Origin: UBA2136 sp963974105
GTDB lineage: Bacteria; Pseudomonadota; Alphaproteobacteria; UBA2136
Assembly (NCBI GenBank): GCA_963974105.1
Contig: CAXBBG010000006.1
Coordinates: 1 to 64,000 of the forward strand
Direction of reading: 5' to 3'
DNA: 64,000 bases
Positions 1 through 8,561 of this stretch are shown here, piece after piece. The notes beneath the pieces were generated by a model. The model searched no databases. It saw nothing but the letters and a program-made list of their open reading frames with translations, and was not told the DNA's origin. Made by a program: the position numbers and the translations under genes. The number at the start of each line of letters is the position of its first letter. The stretch's first letter is position 1.

Positions 1-23
1 GATTTCATAATTCAAAGAACACT

Positions 24-50
24 AAAAAGCCTCCACCTCGGAGGCTTTTT
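24..50 (+). terminator. Intrinsic terminator at left edge
   Basis: GCCTCC (29-34) pairs with GGAGGC (40-45), flanked by a run of five A on the left and five T on the right, so it can work in both directions. It presumably ends a gene lying left of the window; no coding sequence is visible in bases 1-92. Confidence 0.85.
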
Positions 51-143
51 GCTTTTCACAGGTATCTATTCTAAACCTTCATTGTTACATACATGGCATG
101 TTTATGGTATAGTGACAGCCATGTTAATAATAATTTGGTAACG

Positions 144-1139
144 ATGGATCCTCTTTCTCAAGCTGTGGTAGGTGCGATAGTACCAATGAATGTTTCAACT
201 AAGGCGAAACTGCGTCTTGCCGCTCTTTGTGGCATGGTCGGTGGCTTAGTGCCTGATTTAGATATTTACATCAAAAGTGAAACAGACCCACTTCTTTATC
301 TTGAATATCATAGACACTTTACACATGCACTTTTGAGTATTCCATTTTTAGGTGTTTTTTTTGGTGCCTTTTTGTGGGTGTTATTAAGCCGCGAGAAATA
401 TTTGTTAAAGTCTTACATTTTATTCACAACGCTTGGTGTTGCAACGCATGGTCTGCTGGATACATGTACCAGTTATGGTACTTATTTATTATGGCCGTTT
501 AGTGATGAACGCTTGACCTGGAACAATATGCCGATTATTGATCCTTTATTTACGCTGCCGCTTTTAATGCTTATTTTATTTTCTGTTTTTTATAAATCAC
601 GCAAGATTATTCATATAAGTTTATTATATGGTTTTATATATCTAGGCTTTAGCGCTTTTAATATGCTGACAGTTAAAGATATAGTTTATGAAAAAGCCGT
701 TGAACGTGGGCATCATATTGAGCGCCTGTTTGTTAACCCGACAATTGGCAATATAATATTGTGGCGTTCTATTTATGAATTTGAGGGGGTATATTATGTT
801 GATGCCGTACATTCTGTACCGTTTCTCCAAAGTTTTTTTATTGAGGGTGATTCAGTAAAAAGGATTGACCCACATACAATTTATCCTGAACTGGGTAAGG
901 ATACGCAGCAGCGTAAAGACATCTTAAGGTTTAATCATTTTGCTATGGGATATGTGTATGAGCTGTCGCCTTACAAGTTGAGTGATCTACGCTACGGTGC
1001 CTTACCGCAGAGTGTTGGTGCTTGGTGGGGGATTGAGTTGAACAGTGAAAATACTGATAAACATGTTAAATTTTTTAATCCACCAAGAGATCTGGAATCC
1101 TTTTATCAGTTAAAGAATATGATTTTTAAATACCAATAA
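144..1139 (+). CDS. YdjM-family membrane-bound metal-dependent hydrolase
   Basis: A 331-residue membrane protein of the YdjM / PF04307 type (often named LexA-regulated or putative inner-membrane hydrolase). The family signature is visible: PDLD early in the protein, then HRHFTHALL, and later THGLLD before a conserved YGT. These His and Asp residues are the presumed metal ligands. Several hydrophobic helices fill the first 190 residues and the C-terminal third is soluble. I chose the ATG at 144 because the family starts with MDPLSQA; the in-frame ATG at 93 would add 17 residues without homology character. The substrate is unknown for the whole family. It is followed by about 200 bases without a gene and appears to be a single-gene unit. 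Confidence 0.82.
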   Translation: MDPLSQAVVGAIVPMNVSTKAKLRLAALCGMVGGLVPDLDIYIKSETDPLLYLEYHRHFTHALLSIPFLGVFFGAFLWVLLSREKYLLKSYILFTTLGVATHGLLDTCTSYGTYLLWPFSDERLTWNNMPIIDPLFTLPLLMLILFSVFYKSRKIIHISLLYGFIYLGFSAFNMLTVKDIVYEKAVERGHHIERLFVNPTIGNIILWRSIYEFEGVYYVDAVHSVPFLQSFFIEGDSVKRIDPHTIYPELGKDTQQRKDILRFNHFAMGYVYELSPYKLSDLRYGALPQSVGAWWGIELNSENTDKHVKFFNPPRDLESFYQLKNMIFKYQ

Positions 1140-1340
1140 GCCGCATGAAATTATGTGGTGACTGTCTATATGTCAATAATTTTAGCCGATATCTCATTTT
1201 TTTATTATATTAAGTCACTGAATTTATGATTTGAATTTTTAAAATATCTATTTTGTCAGAAATAATGCGTAAAACCCTTGCGTACCTTTATAAAAGAATA
1301 TGTATGAAGTTTATTTAAGCTATATGAAAGGGATTTTTTT

Positions 1341-2207
1341 ATGGGGATATTTGACAAGCACAAAAACGCAATTGCGGGTGCTGTTATGGCTATTGGCGGT
1401 TTAGCAGGTTTTTCTGGTAATGCTAAAGCTAATGAAAATACACAAAGTTTAGAAACGCCAACTGTCGCAACAACTCAGGCTGATTCTTTTTCTAGCTACA
1501 AAGCGGACCATATGAGTGAGTTTGAACAATTTAAAATGGAACGTGCGCAGAGTGAAAAAGCGCCTTCTGTCAGCGTAAATTCAAATTTTGAAGAAGGTGA
1601 TGCCTTTAATGAGCTGGATAACGATATTGAAGCGATGCACAAAGCAGGTGCTAGCAATATGCATGTTCAACAAACGACACTTGACGGGGTGACAGAGACA
1701 ACTATTGCACATAATGGTGAAGGTGATATTGAGCTTGATACATCGGTTGAGCAGCAGTACGACTACAATGGTCAACCGATTGATGTTGAAATGTCTGCAG
1801 AAGACTTGGCAGCAGAAGCGGAGCGCCACAGGATTCAGGGACAATTTCATGACATGAATGATAAAATTCAAGAACACGGTGTATCAGCGCATTCTATAAA
1901 CACTGACTTACGTGAAGCATTAGCTGCACAACAATGTGGTATTGAATTATCTGATGGAAATTTATTTACGACTCTTTCTTCAGAAGAAGTTGTGAACTTG
2001 CATACACATATGCAACAGCTCAATGGTGCGCATACTTTAGATGCAGAGGTACTCATAAAATTAGCAGGTGCACAATGCGATAAAGGTTTAAGCCCTGAAC
2101 TTACTGAAGAGATACAGACAAAGCTTGAAATTTCTCAAGGAGATCGCTTTGCCGAAGAATATGGGTTAGATAAAGACGAGGTGAATGCCGAGTATATTGA
2201 TCGTTAA
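1341..2207 (+). CDS. Hypothetical acidic exported protein
   Basis: A 288-residue protein of no family I recognise. Residues about 9-32 form a signal-peptide-like segment: a Lys-rich start, then a Gly/Ala-rich hydrophobic stretch ending near GNAKANE, which could be a signal peptidase site. The mature part is hydrophilic, rich in Glu, Asp, Gln and His, and predicted helical, with no membrane segment. AAAGGGA stands about 9 bases before the ATG. It is a single gene with a terminator directly after it. Its acidity and the many Gln/His residues suggest a periplasmic or secreted structural or binding protein, but this is a guess. Export itself is likely. Confidence 0.7.
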   Translation: MGIFDKHKNAIAGAVMAIGGLAGFSGNAKANENTQSLETPTVATTQADSFSSYKADHMSEFEQFKMERAQSEKAPSVSVNSNFEEGDAFNELDNDIEAMHKAGASNMHVQQTTLDGVTETTIAHNGEGDIELDTSVEQQYDYNGQPIDVEMSAEDLAAEAERHRIQGQFHDMNDKIQEHGVSAHSINTDLREALAAQQCGIELSDGNLFTTLSSEEVVNLHTHMQQLNGAHTLDAEVLIKLAGAQCDKGLSPELTEEIQTKLEISQGDRFAEEYGLDKDEVNAEYIDR

Positions 2208-2224
2208 TTTTATGAACTTTAAAA

Positions 2225-2252
2225 TAAAAAACCTCTTTTAGAGGTTTTTTTT
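2225..2252 (+). terminator. Intrinsic terminator after the exported protein gene
   Basis: CCTCT (2232-2236) pairs with AGAGG (2240-2244), with A-rich and T-rich flanks. It ends the transcript of the gene stopping at 2207. Confidence 0.85.
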
Positions 2253-2354
2253 AACGCTACAAGGTTGTTTTTTTGAAATGTTCGGTGTATGTTGTTTTTA
2301 ACGGAATATCTTTATCTTTTTTCACTAAATCCTTTGTCCTATATAGACTTATTT

Positions 2355-2372
2355 TTTACCTTTGGAGGTAAA
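2355..2372 (+). promoter_or_regulatory. Hairpin enclosing the Shine-Dalgarno of the gene at 2375
   Basis: TTTACCT (2355-2361) and AGGTAAA (2366-2372) form a perfect 7-bp stem with a TTGG loop. The GGAGG ribosome binding site (2364-2368) lies across the loop and 3' arm, so initiation of the gene at 2375 could be throttled or made temperature-sensitive. The pairing is seen directly; regulation is inference. Confidence 0.45.
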
Positions 2373-2374
2373 TT

Positions 2375-2719
2375 ATGTCAAAATCTCTTATTGAATTGAT
2401 GAAACCTAAAAATTTTGATGAATTTTCCCATATTGTACGTAAAGAACCGCAAAAGTTGGAAATGTTATTTAATGCCGAGTTAAACAAATTGCTTAAAAAT
2501 ACGAAAAACCCTAAAGCTTTAAAAGCATTGCAGGTTGATATTGAGCTGATGCGGCATGACACTCAAGACCCTATGGCACGTTGTGTGATCCTTATGAACC
2601 TTATTTCTAAAAATGCGCAGCAAACAGTTAAGGAAACCCAGAAAGTTCAGCAAATTTTAGCAGGTGAAGTTATTACACCTGATGAAGAGCATATTGTAAA
2701 TTTACCTGAAGATTTTTAA
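2375..2719 (+). CDS. Hypothetical small helical protein
   Basis: A 114-residue protein that I do not recognise. It is soluble, charged (many Lys, Glu) and predicted almost wholly helical, with no signal peptide or membrane segment and no cysteine pair. The start is well set: GGAGG six bases before the ATG. The gene stands alone between two terminators (2225-2252 and 2746-2771), so it has its own promoter. Its ribosome binding site sits in a 7-bp hairpin. Coding is supported by the Shine-Dalgarno, the terminator and the residue composition; function is unknown. Confidence 0.72.
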   Translation: MSKSLIELMKPKNFDEFSHIVRKEPQKLEMLFNAELNKLLKNTKNPKALKALQVDIELMRHDTQDPMARCVILMNLISKNAQQTVKETQKVQQILAGEVITPDEEHIVNLPEDF

Positions 2720-2745
2720 TGTTTATATTTTATATATCGTTTCAT

Positions 2746-2771
2746 GCCCCTTTTTTAGGGGCTATTTTTTT
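2746..2771 (+). terminator. Intrinsic terminator
   Basis: GCCCC (2746-2750) pairs with GGGGC (2758-2762), followed by a T-rich tail. It ends the gene stopping at 2719. Confidence 0.85.
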
Positions 2772-2839
2772 GAATGATGCTTGAATTTAGTGTGGGCTAT
2801 GCTTATATATTTATAAATACACTGACTTTGAGGTGGCTT

Positions 2840-3472
2840 ATGTCACTGCTAACTTTTAAAAATGTCAGCCATACACGGTTGATTACATCTGTTTTTATTT
2901 TGCTTGTTGTTATGCCTTTGTGCATTTATGTCATGTTTGCGAAATATTCTGGGAAGTTTCCTAAATATTATCCCGAGATTTATTATACGATATATGCAGC
3001 AGATTTTTATTATGCTGATCGTCGTGCTCGGTTGCAGGCTTTGCCAAGGGATGCACTGAAAACAATTGACATGCTTCGTAATGAGACGCGTAATAATCAG
3101 CTTGTGGGTTTAACTTCTGTGCTGAAACCTATCAAGCTAGGCACAGACAAACTTTCTAAAACGCCTATGGAGCTATATAATGATGGATCGGGTGATTGTT
3201 CTGACTTTGCATATCTTTGGTATGTGCAGTTAAAGGCTTTAGGTATTCCTGCTAAAATCTTATATTTGTCTATGATTGATCCTTTTGATGAAAGTGCTAC
3301 AGAGTTCTTACATGTTGTAACGCTAACAGTAGATGCAGATGGTCATGATGTGGTCTTGGATATTAGCGAAGCGAGCTTTGGTAAAATTATTAGCTATGAT
3401 GCGTGGGTGGAAAAATTTAAAGTTAAACTTTTGTATGAAATTGATGAAACGGGATTTCATCTAACGAAATAA
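2840..3472 (+). CDS. Membrane-anchored transglutaminase-like cysteine protease, LapG-like
   Basis: A 210-residue protein with one N-terminal transmembrane helix (about residues 13-34) and a transglutaminase-like domain behind it. The catalytic triad pattern is complete: Cys120 in a GSGDCSDFA context, His158 in LHVV and Asp174 in VLDI. Order and spacing resemble the bacterial transglutaminase-like cysteine proteases (BTLCP, the LapG family; DUF920). LapG itself is periplasmic and cleaves LapA-type adhesins. I chose the ATG at 2840 because AGGTGG stands five bases upstream; an in-frame ATG at 2774 would add 22 residues and begins almost inside the previous terminator. It is a single gene ended by a strong terminator. 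It is notable because the secretion operon at 53-60 kb encodes a LapG-like protein with all three catalytic residues lost. Confidence 0.7.
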   Translation: MSLLTFKNVSHTRLITSVFILLVVMPLCIYVMFAKYSGKFPKYYPEIYYTIYAADFYYADRRARLQALPRDALKTIDMLRNETRNNQLVGLTSVLKPIKLGTDKLSKTPMELYNDGSGDCSDFAYLWYVQLKALGIPAKILYLSMIDPFDESATEFLHVVTLTVDADGHDVVLDISEASFGKIISYDAWVEKFKVKLLYEIDETGFHLTK

Positions 3473-3501
3473 AAAGAGCCTCTTTAAGAGGCTCTTTTTT
3501 T
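3471..3501. terminator. Bidirectional terminator between convergent genes
   Basis: GAGCCTCTT and AAGAGGCTC form a nine-pair arm around a minimal loop, with A and T runs outside. It serves the transglutaminase-like gene (plus) and glyS (minus). Confidence 0.9.
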
Positions 3502-3514
3502 ATGGGTGCAAAGC

Positions 3515-4885
3515 TTATTTCATAAAGTATTTTTGAATATAACTTTTTAGTTCTGTGTATGGAATGGTTGTTTGTTCCATTGTGTCGCGGTCACGGATGG
3601 TGACTGGCGCACCTTCTTGTTCGATGGTGTCAAAGTCAACTGTAATACAAAGTGGTGTGCCTACTTCGTCGTGACGGCGGTAAGCTTTACCAATGTTACC
3701 TGTGTTTTCAAAGAAAATACGACCAATACCAAGCTTCATCAGCATTTCTTTAGTTTCTTTACATTTAGCAACAATACCGTCGTGGTTTTTCTTCAAAGGT
3801 ACAACGGCCACTTTAATAGGGCTTAGGTGTTTAGGGAATTTAAGCACTGTACGGCTATTTCCTTCACCAAGGTCTTCCTCTGTGTAAGCTTCGTTTAAAA
3901 CGGCAATCATACCGCGTTCTACACCTGCTGAAGGTTCAATAACAAATGGAATGAACCATGAGTTGTTTTCTGTATCACGCATGGCCATTTTTGTCGTTGA
4001 ATCTAAATTTTCGTGCACTTTGGCAGTAATGTTATATTCAGACTGTGCTTTGGTGTGGTTACCAAGGTCATAGTCGGTACGGTTGGCGATACCTTCTAGT
4101 TCATCTGTACCATGAGGGAATTCATATTCAAGGTCAAATGTACGTTTTGAATAGTGGGCAAGGTCGTCGGCTGGAACGTCCAATACATGAATTTTTGCTT
4201 TTGGTACACCTTGCTCTTCCCACCAATTTAGGCGTGCTTCTAGCCAATATTCGTGCCATTTTTCGTCTTCACCCGGTTTAACAAAAAATTCAAGTTCCAT
4301 TTGTTCAAATTCACGTACACGGAAAATAAAGTTACGTGCCACAATTTCGTTACGGAATGCTTTACCCATTTGCGCAATACCAAATGGTACTTGGCGAGAT
4401 GTGCTGTCGACCACGTTTTTAAAGTTTGCAAAAATGTGCTGCGCTGTTTCTGGGCGCAGGTAACCAATACTTTCATCGCTTTCTACGGGGCCGATATGTG
4501 TTTTAAACATCATGTTAAATTCACGTGGTTCTGTAATGTTTTCGCTGCCACACTTATCACATTTTGTGCTGTCCTTCATGTGGTCGGCACGCATACGGTG
4601 ACGGCATTCTTTACAGTCAACCAATGGGTCGCTAAATGTGTCGCTGTGACCAGAATATTTAAATAGCTTGTTGTGACCAATAATCGCGCTGTCTAGGCCT
4701 TCAATATCATCGCGTTCGTAAATCATGCTGCGCCACCAAGCATTTTTAAGGTTGTTTTTAAGTTCAACCCCTAGTGGTCCAAAGTCGTACATGCCTTTTA
4801 GCCCGCCATATAATTCTCCACTTTGGAAAATAAATCCGCGACGTTTACATAATGATACAAGATCTTCCATTGACTTGGCTGGCAT
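3515..4885 (-). CDS. glyS: Glycyl-tRNA synthetase, homodimeric (alpha2) type
   Basis: Class II aminoacyl-tRNA synthetase of 456 residues that charges tRNA-Gly. It is the single-chain alpha2 type (glyQS in some nomenclature), as in Bacilli, Actinobacteria and eukaryotes. Visible signs are the N-terminal motif SLCKRRGFIFQSGE, GMYDFGPLG, a CxxC...CxxC zinc knuckle (CKEC, CDKC), class II motif 2 around FRNEI...REFEQMELEFF, motif 3 with EPSAGVERG, and a C-terminal anticodon-binding domain. I chose the ATG at 4885 (MPAKSMEDL); an upstream in-frame start at 4933 adds 16 residues absent from the family. Most Proteobacteria, including typical Alphaproteobacteria, have the alpha2beta2 enzyme instead, so this suggests transfer or an unusual lineage. 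It is monocistronic. Confidence 0.96.
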   Translation of the reverse strand: MPAKSMEDLVSLCKRRGFIFQSGELYGGLKGMYDFGPLGVELKNNLKNAWWRSMIYERDDIEGLDSAIIGHNKLFKYSGHSDTFSDPLVDCKECRHRMRADHMKDSTKCDKCGSENITEPREFNMMFKTHIGPVESDESIGYLRPETAQHIFANFKNVVDSTSRQVPFGIAQMGKAFRNEIVARNFIFRVREFEQMELEFFVKPGEDEKWHEYWLEARLNWWEEQGVPKAKIHVLDVPADDLAHYSKRTFDLEYEFPHGTDELEGIANRTDYDLGNHTKAQSEYNITAKVHENLDSTTKMAMRDTENNSWFIPFVIEPSAGVERGMIAVLNEAYTEEDLGEGNSRTVLKFPKHLSPIKVAVVPLKKNHDGIVAKCKETKEMLMKLGIGRIFFENTGNIGKAYRRHDEVGTPLCITVDFDTIEQEGAPVTIRDRDTMEQTTIPYTELKSYIQKYFMK

Positions 4886-5074
4886 GTTTTTAACCTTTTT
4901 GTAATTGTTTATTTTAGAGTTAGAAATGTACAACTTTCACCCTAAAATTGCAAAAAAAAACATATTTTATAGGCATTTTGTTGCTTTTAAGTACATGTGC
5001 TGGGGCTGTACTTGAAAATGCCTAGGGCTTCTCTTATAATTTATACAAACTAACTAACCTTTTTGGTAACTTTT

Positions 5075-5407
5075 ATGAACACTGTAACAAAACTTACAGC
5101 GCAAACTTTTAAAGCTAAGCTTTTAACACTTATTCATGAAACGGCGCGTGACGGAGATGATATTTCTGAAGAAGTTGCAGAGGTAAACACCTTTAGCGAA
5201 GAACGTTGTAAACATGAATTTATAAAGGTTGAAAACTTTTCTAAATTTGCGGATAAATTACGTGGATATGTTGACGAAGGCGGTTGTTTGAGCCAACTAG
5301 ACGACATGCCACTTATTAAAGCACAGCAAGAAAGACAAAATGTGATGGTTGAAGAATTTAAAGAAGAGCGTGTTCAAGAGAGACGCGCTGCATTTAAATT
5401 GGTTTGA
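5075..5407 (+). CDS. Hypothetical small charged protein
   Basis: A 110-residue soluble protein of no recognised family. The C-terminal 40 residues are strongly charged and helical (many Glu, Arg, Gln), possibly a short coiled coil. No signal peptide and no membrane helix. I start it at the ATG at 5075; a TTG four codons upstream is also in frame. The ribosome binding site is weak. It stands alone, divergent from glyS, and is closed by a strong bidirectional terminator, which supports it as a real transcription unit. Function unknown. Confidence 0.62.
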   Translation: MNTVTKLTAQTFKAKLLTLIHETARDGDDISEEVAEVNTFSEERCKHEFIKVENFSKFADKLRGYVDEGGCLSQLDDMPLIKAQQERQNVMVEEFKEERVQERRAAFKLV

Positions 5408-5427
5408 TACCCGTTTTATTTATAACG

Positions 5428-5455
5428 AAAAAAGCCCTCATATGAGGGCTTTTTA
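5428..5455. terminator. Bidirectional terminator
   Basis: GCCCTCA (5434-5440) pairs with TGAGGGC (5443-5449) with A and T runs outside. It separates the small plus-strand gene from the helicase gene on the minus strand. Confidence 0.9.
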
Positions 5456-5461
5456 TTTGGG

Positions 5462-7678
5462 TTAAGCTTTTTCTAAGTTGGCAAGGGCGGTGAGTAGTTT
5501 TTTCTCGCCCGCTTTATCAAATGCGATGGTGAGCTTTTCAGATGCACCACTGCCTTCTTGACGCTTAATGCGCCCATAACCGAACTTTTGGTGAAAAACG
5601 CGTGTACCAATATCGAAGCTTGCACCTTGAGCATTCATAGGCTTCACGGCTGGAACGTCGTCATGTTTGGCATAGCTTGGTTTGCGACCAAATAAAGGTG
5701 TATTGCCTTTGTTTTGATTGTCGTAAGCACTGCCAGACCCTGCACGCCATGTGTTTTGGCGTCCGCCGTTTGAGAAAGTTTTTGTACATTCATCTGGTAT
5801 TTCATCTAAGAAACGTGACGCTGTTGCTGGTTCAAAATGACCATACATAAAGCGAGAAGACGTATAACTTAAAACAAGCTCTTTCTTCGCCCTTGTCATA
5901 GCCACGTAAGCAAGGCGTCGCTCTTCTTCTAAACCTTTTTCACCTTCTTCATTTAACGCACGTTGGTGGGGGAAGATACCGTCTTCAAAACCTGGGATAA
6001 ACACCATGTCAAACTCTAGACCTTTAGCTGCATGCACAGTTGTCATGCGTACAACGTCGGTGTCTTCTGTTTCGTTATCCATCACAAGTGACACATGCTC
6101 AAGGAAGCTTTCCACATCTTCATATTCTTGCATGGCACGTATAAGTTCTTTTAAGTTTTCAAGGCGACCAGAAGCTTCTTCTTTGTTTTTATCGCTCTTG
6201 AGCATTTCATAGTAGCCACTTTCGTCTAAAATAAGCTCCATTAAACGGTCTGGCGTTGTTTCATCACGTTTACTGGTGAGATAGTCAATCAGATCGTGGA
6301 AAACCTTAAGCTTACCAGTCGCGCGCCCAGCTGTGCCTTCTGCCAGTGCCTTGCGTGACCCCGCCATCATAGAACCTTCTATAGAAAAGGCAGCTTCACG
6401 TATAGCGTTTAAGGCACTGTCGCCCACGCCACGCTTAGGCACGTTAACGATACGTTCAAAGGCAAGGCCATCATTTTCGCTATGGACAAGGCGTAGATAA
6501 GCGATTGCATCACGAATTTCTTTACGTTCATAGAACTTTAAACCGCCGACAATGGTATATGGCACATGCATTTTAACAAACATTTCTTCAAATGGACGTG
6601 TTTGAGCGGCCGTGCGCAAAAGTAAAGCGATGTCATTATAAGTTTTACCGTTTATAACTTCACGTTCAATACGGTCTGTTATCGTACGGGCTTCTTCCTT
6701 GCCGTCCCATAAAGGATGAATTTCAACAGGGGCACCTTTACCTTGTTCGCTCCATAATGTTTTTTCATGGCGTTCGGTGTTATGAGCGATAAGACTTGAT
6801 GCAGCCTTTAAAATGTTAGATGTTGAACGGTAGTTTTGCTCAAGCTTCACCACCTTACAGTCGGCATAATCACGTTCAAAACGTAAAATATTACCGACCT
6901 GAGCTCCACGCCAACCGTAGATAGATTGGTCATCGTCGCCTACAACGCAAATGTTTTTACGCTTCATCGCAAGGAGGCGTATCCACATATACTGTACAGC
7001 GTTAGTGTCTTGATACTCATCGACCAAAATATAACGGAACCAGTCTTGATATTTTTCTAAAATATCGGCATTCTCTTTAAAAAGTTTAAGCGCTTTTAAA
7101 AGAAGGTCACCAAAGTCGCAGGCATTGTTAATGTTCAAACGTTTTTGATATTCTGTATAAAGCTCTACCCCACGGCGGTCAAATGTTTGTCCGTCACTGT
7201 TTGGTACGTCTTTGGGCTCCCAAGCATTGTCCTTCCACCTTGAAATGGTGTTGACCAATTGGCGGGCTGGCCATTTTTTAATGTCAAAACCTTTTTCTGT
7301 TAGAATTTGCTTACACAAACGGCTTTGGTCGTCCATATCAATAATAGTAAAATTACGTTCTAGCCCCACACGTTCTGGGTGGTGGCGTAGTAAGCGTACG
7401 CATAGTGAGTGAAATGTACCCATCCACATGCCAGCCATGGGACGCCCCATAAGTTCTTCGACACGCACTTGCATTTCTTTGGCTGCTTTATTGGTAAAAG
7501 TCACCGCCATAATTTGGTTGGGTTGCGCTAGGCCTTGCCATAAAATGTGGGCGAGGCGGGTGGTTAAAACACGTGTTTTACCTGTACCGGCACCAGCTAA
7601 AATAAGGAGCGCGCCCTCGGTTGCTTGGGCTGCTTCAAGTTGGGGTGGGTTTAACCCATCAAATAAATTATTTTCCAT
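5462..7678 (-). CDS. UvrD/PcrA-type ATP-dependent DNA helicase
   Basis: Superfamily 1A 3'-5' DNA helicase of 738 residues, acting in nucleotide excision and mismatch repair or replication restart. All main motifs are seen: Walker A AGAGTGKT, motif Ia VTFTNKAAKEM, DEYQDTN (Walker B), GDDDQSIYGWRGA (motif III), EQNYRS (IV), TVHAAKGLEFD (V) and VAMTRAKKEL (VI). The C-terminal 60 residues (FDIGTRVFHQKFGYGRI) match the PcrA Tudor-like tail that contacts RNA polymerase. I start at the ATG at 7678; a TTG at 7714 would add 12 residues. Length and domain order are normal. UvrD and PcrA cannot be told apart safely here, so no symbol is given. Confidence 0.95.
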   Translation of the reverse strand: MENNLFDGLNPPQLEAAQATEGALLILAGAGTGKTRVLTTRLAHILWQGLAQPNQIMAVTFTNKAAKEMQVRVEELMGRPMAGMWMGTFHSLCVRLLRHHPERVGLERNFTIIDMDDQSRLCKQILTEKGFDIKKWPARQLVNTISRWKDNAWEPKDVPNSDGQTFDRRGVELYTEYQKRLNINNACDFGDLLLKALKLFKENADILEKYQDWFRYILVDEYQDTNAVQYMWIRLLAMKRKNICVVGDDDQSIYGWRGAQVGNILRFERDYADCKVVKLEQNYRSTSNILKAASSLIAHNTERHEKTLWSEQGKGAPVEIHPLWDGKEEARTITDRIEREVINGKTYNDIALLLRTAAQTRPFEEMFVKMHVPYTIVGGLKFYERKEIRDAIAYLRLVHSENDGLAFERIVNVPKRGVGDSALNAIREAAFSIEGSMMAGSRKALAEGTAGRATGKLKVFHDLIDYLTSKRDETTPDRLMELILDESGYYEMLKSDKNKEEASGRLENLKELIRAMQEYEDVESFLEHVSLVMDNETEDTDVVRMTTVHAAKGLEFDMVFIPGFEDGIFPHQRALNEEGEKGLEEERRLAYVAMTRAKKELVLSYTSSRFMYGHFEPATASRFLDEIPDECTKTFSNGGRQNTWRAGSGSAYDNQNKGNTPLFGRKPSYAKHDDVPAVKPMNAQGASFDIGTRVFHQKFGYGRIKRQEGSGASEKLTIAFDKAGEKKLLTALANLEKA

Positions 7679-7883
7679 GAAAAAAGTTTTACCGAAAGCA
7701 AGCGCAGTGGTCAACCTTATATTGTGTATTAGCTATAGATATAAAGGGTTATAGAATATATCATTAAAAAATACTGCAAATTCTATTGAAAATATGGCTT
7801 TTAATAACGATATACTGTATAGTAATAAAATCTTTTACAAGGTAACGCTAAGCAACACTTAATTTTAAACAAGGAAACTTTTC

Positions 7884-8555
7884 ATGGAAAATAAAGCTTT
7901 AAACAGCCCCGTTATTCAGGCTAAACAAAGTTTTATCACACGTTTAAAGGTTAAACTTGCATCATCCATTGTTCATTTTTTATATGGCCGCCCCATGACG
8001 ATTACATCGTTTAAAAATAGCGCTGTCGCAGGTAGTGTTATTTTTTGGTACTTTGAAAATGGTACAAGACACTTTGTGATGGTTAAAAATTCTAAGGCAG
8101 GGCAGGCGCGTTTTACAAGCTGTTTAGGTCTTGGTGAACATGCCGACATTACAGATGCCACTAAAAGCACTGTTAAAACACTGCTTGGGAATGTTTTTTA
8201 TAAATCACTGGATGCTGGCCTTATTTCGGTTGACCGCGTTTCTTCTGTGCCAACCTTTAAGTGCGAAGACCCAGGTAATGGCGGTATGGTACCTGTAAAT
8301 GGTGTTGTATGGACTGTTCAAATTACACCTGAACAAGCTCAACTTTGCCAACCAACATTAAAAAATGTTGATGTTGTCGCTATTCCTGAATATGCCTTAC
8401 TTGGCAAGGAAGTGACTGCCTCTCATCAAATGATTTATCAATCGGCTTTAAAACATATTCACGGTACAATTCCATTACTGCAACAGTTGGGTATTGACCA
8501 TGTCGACGATATGTTTAGTGAAGTACGCCCAGCAACAAACAAAATTTTGCACTAG
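7884..8555 (+). CDS. Hypothetical protein with a Nudix-like outline
   Basis: A 223-residue soluble protein. AAGGAAA stands eight bases before the ATG. No family is certain. The middle (residues about 48-165) follows the outline of a Nudix fold: an AGSVIF strand, an aromatic strand (RHFVMVKN), a Gly-rich turn (CLGLGEH), a helix, then strands (WTVQIT). The helix lacks the REUxEE residues of the Nudix box, so if related it cannot hydrolyse nucleoside diphosphates. No signal peptide or membrane segment. It is a single gene behind about 200 bases of AT-rich leader with a TATACT hexamer near 7810. Function unknown. Confidence 0.6.
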   Translation: MENKALNSPVIQAKQSFITRLKVKLASSIVHFLYGRPMTITSFKNSAVAGSVIFWYFENGTRHFVMVKNSKAGQARFTSCLGLGEHADITDATKSTVKTLLGNVFYKSLDAGLISVDRVSSVPTFKCEDPGNGGMVPVNGVVWTVQITPEQAQLCQPTLKNVDVVAIPEYALLGKEVTASHQMIYQSALKHIHGTIPLLQQLGIDHVDDMFSEVRPATNKILH

Positions 8556-8561
8556 CCTTAC

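Noticed and set aside
4253..4666. 137-residue open frame on the plus strand inside glyS
   Set aside because: Antisense to a conserved synthetase; Cys/Phe/His-rich composition typical of a shadow frame, no ribosome binding site.
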